The notes under the pieces were generated by a model, which saw only the letters and a program-made list of their open reading frames with translations, was not told the origin of the DNA and searched no databases. The translations under genes and the position numbers were made by a program. Source: JAAYZX01 sp040770645 (GTDB taxonomy: Bacteria; Actinomycetota; Thermoleophilia; RBG-16-64-13). Taken from it: a stretch of 64,000 nt of DNA. The stretch lies in assembly GCA_040770645.1 (NCBI GenBank), contig JAXGIS010000011.1, positions 1-64,000 on the forward strand, in the 5' to 3' direction. Each line of letters starts with the position of its first letter. The stretch's first letter is position 1. This document shows positions 63,923 to 64,000 of this stretch, in pieces.

Positions 63923-64000
63923 GGCATCCGGCGCTGGAGTTGGAGCCGCTGTTCTGAGGGATGGTAGCAAGGCCCTGCCTGGGCGCACATTAGCCGGTCC

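Noticed and set aside
1..64000. CRISPR array, transposase, integrase or attachment sites
   Set aside because: No regularly spaced repeats and no recognisable recombinase or transposase frame on either strand.

Overview
The window is high-GC bacterial chromosome, most likely from an anaerobic, acetogen-like member of a deep Actinomycetota lineage. The case for Actinomycetota is a whiA-rapZ pair next to uvrC and gap-pgk-tpiA-gpmI-secG, a type-2 PyrF, frequent GTG/TTG starts and -10 boxes sitting directly on start codons. The case for acetogenesis is a Wood-Ljungdahl cluster at the right end. The lineage call is inference; no rRNA is present.

Layout. 1-4.2 kb (minus): a restriction-modification pair, a NucS-like PD-(D/E)XK nuclease cut by the window edge and a large Type ISP-like nuclease-methyltransferase. 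4.3-5.0 kb: a SAM methyltransferase. 5.2-10.6 kb: roadblock protein and small membrane protein, tldD-tldE, pyrE, HU, pyrF. 10.9-16.9 kb: membrane protein, DacA-type carboxypeptidase, PfkB kinase, rsfS, tRNA-Ala(GGC), and a three-gene membrane operon ending in PrsW. 17.3-23.2 kb: two paralogous secreted repeat proteins, each behind its own cyclic-di-GMP-I riboswitch with an intrinsic terminator. 23.5-34.8 kb: uvrA, HAD phosphatase, hflX, M42 peptidase (minus), uvrC, ogt, rapZ, whiA. 34.8-39.7 kb: gap-pgk-tpiA-gpmI-secG. 39.8-45.6 kb: an oligopeptide ABC transporter oppABCDF. 45.7-48.3 kb: RNase P RNA, cyclic 2,3-diphosphoglycerate synthetase, superoxide dismutase. 49-54.5 kb: murI, rph, rdgB, a zincin, a RING-CPBP protease and an XRE regulator (both minus), larC. 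54.6-63.9 kb: fhs, corrinoid-protein activator, cooC-like ATPase, fchA, folD, acsD, acsB, which together cover the formyl-to-methylene part of the methyl branch and the acetyl-CoA synthase end of the carbonyl branch.

A dominant property of the sequence is single-base indels: about half of the conserved genes are split between frames, usually at short homopolymers, while others (uvrA, rapZ, whiA, pgk, oppA, oppC, oppD, cpgS, acsV, acsB) are intact. Internal DNA repeats show directly that some of these are missing or added bases. I treat these genes as functional genes with probable consensus errors and give the full extent of each; any start-to-stop call in one frame would be a fragment.

The most interesting items are the duplicated c-di-GMP riboswitch/surface-protein modules, a FolD carrying a four-cysteine insertion, a cyclic 2,3-diphosphoglycerate synthetase in a bacterium, a possible two-hairpin switch before pyrF, and a RING-domain CPBP protease.
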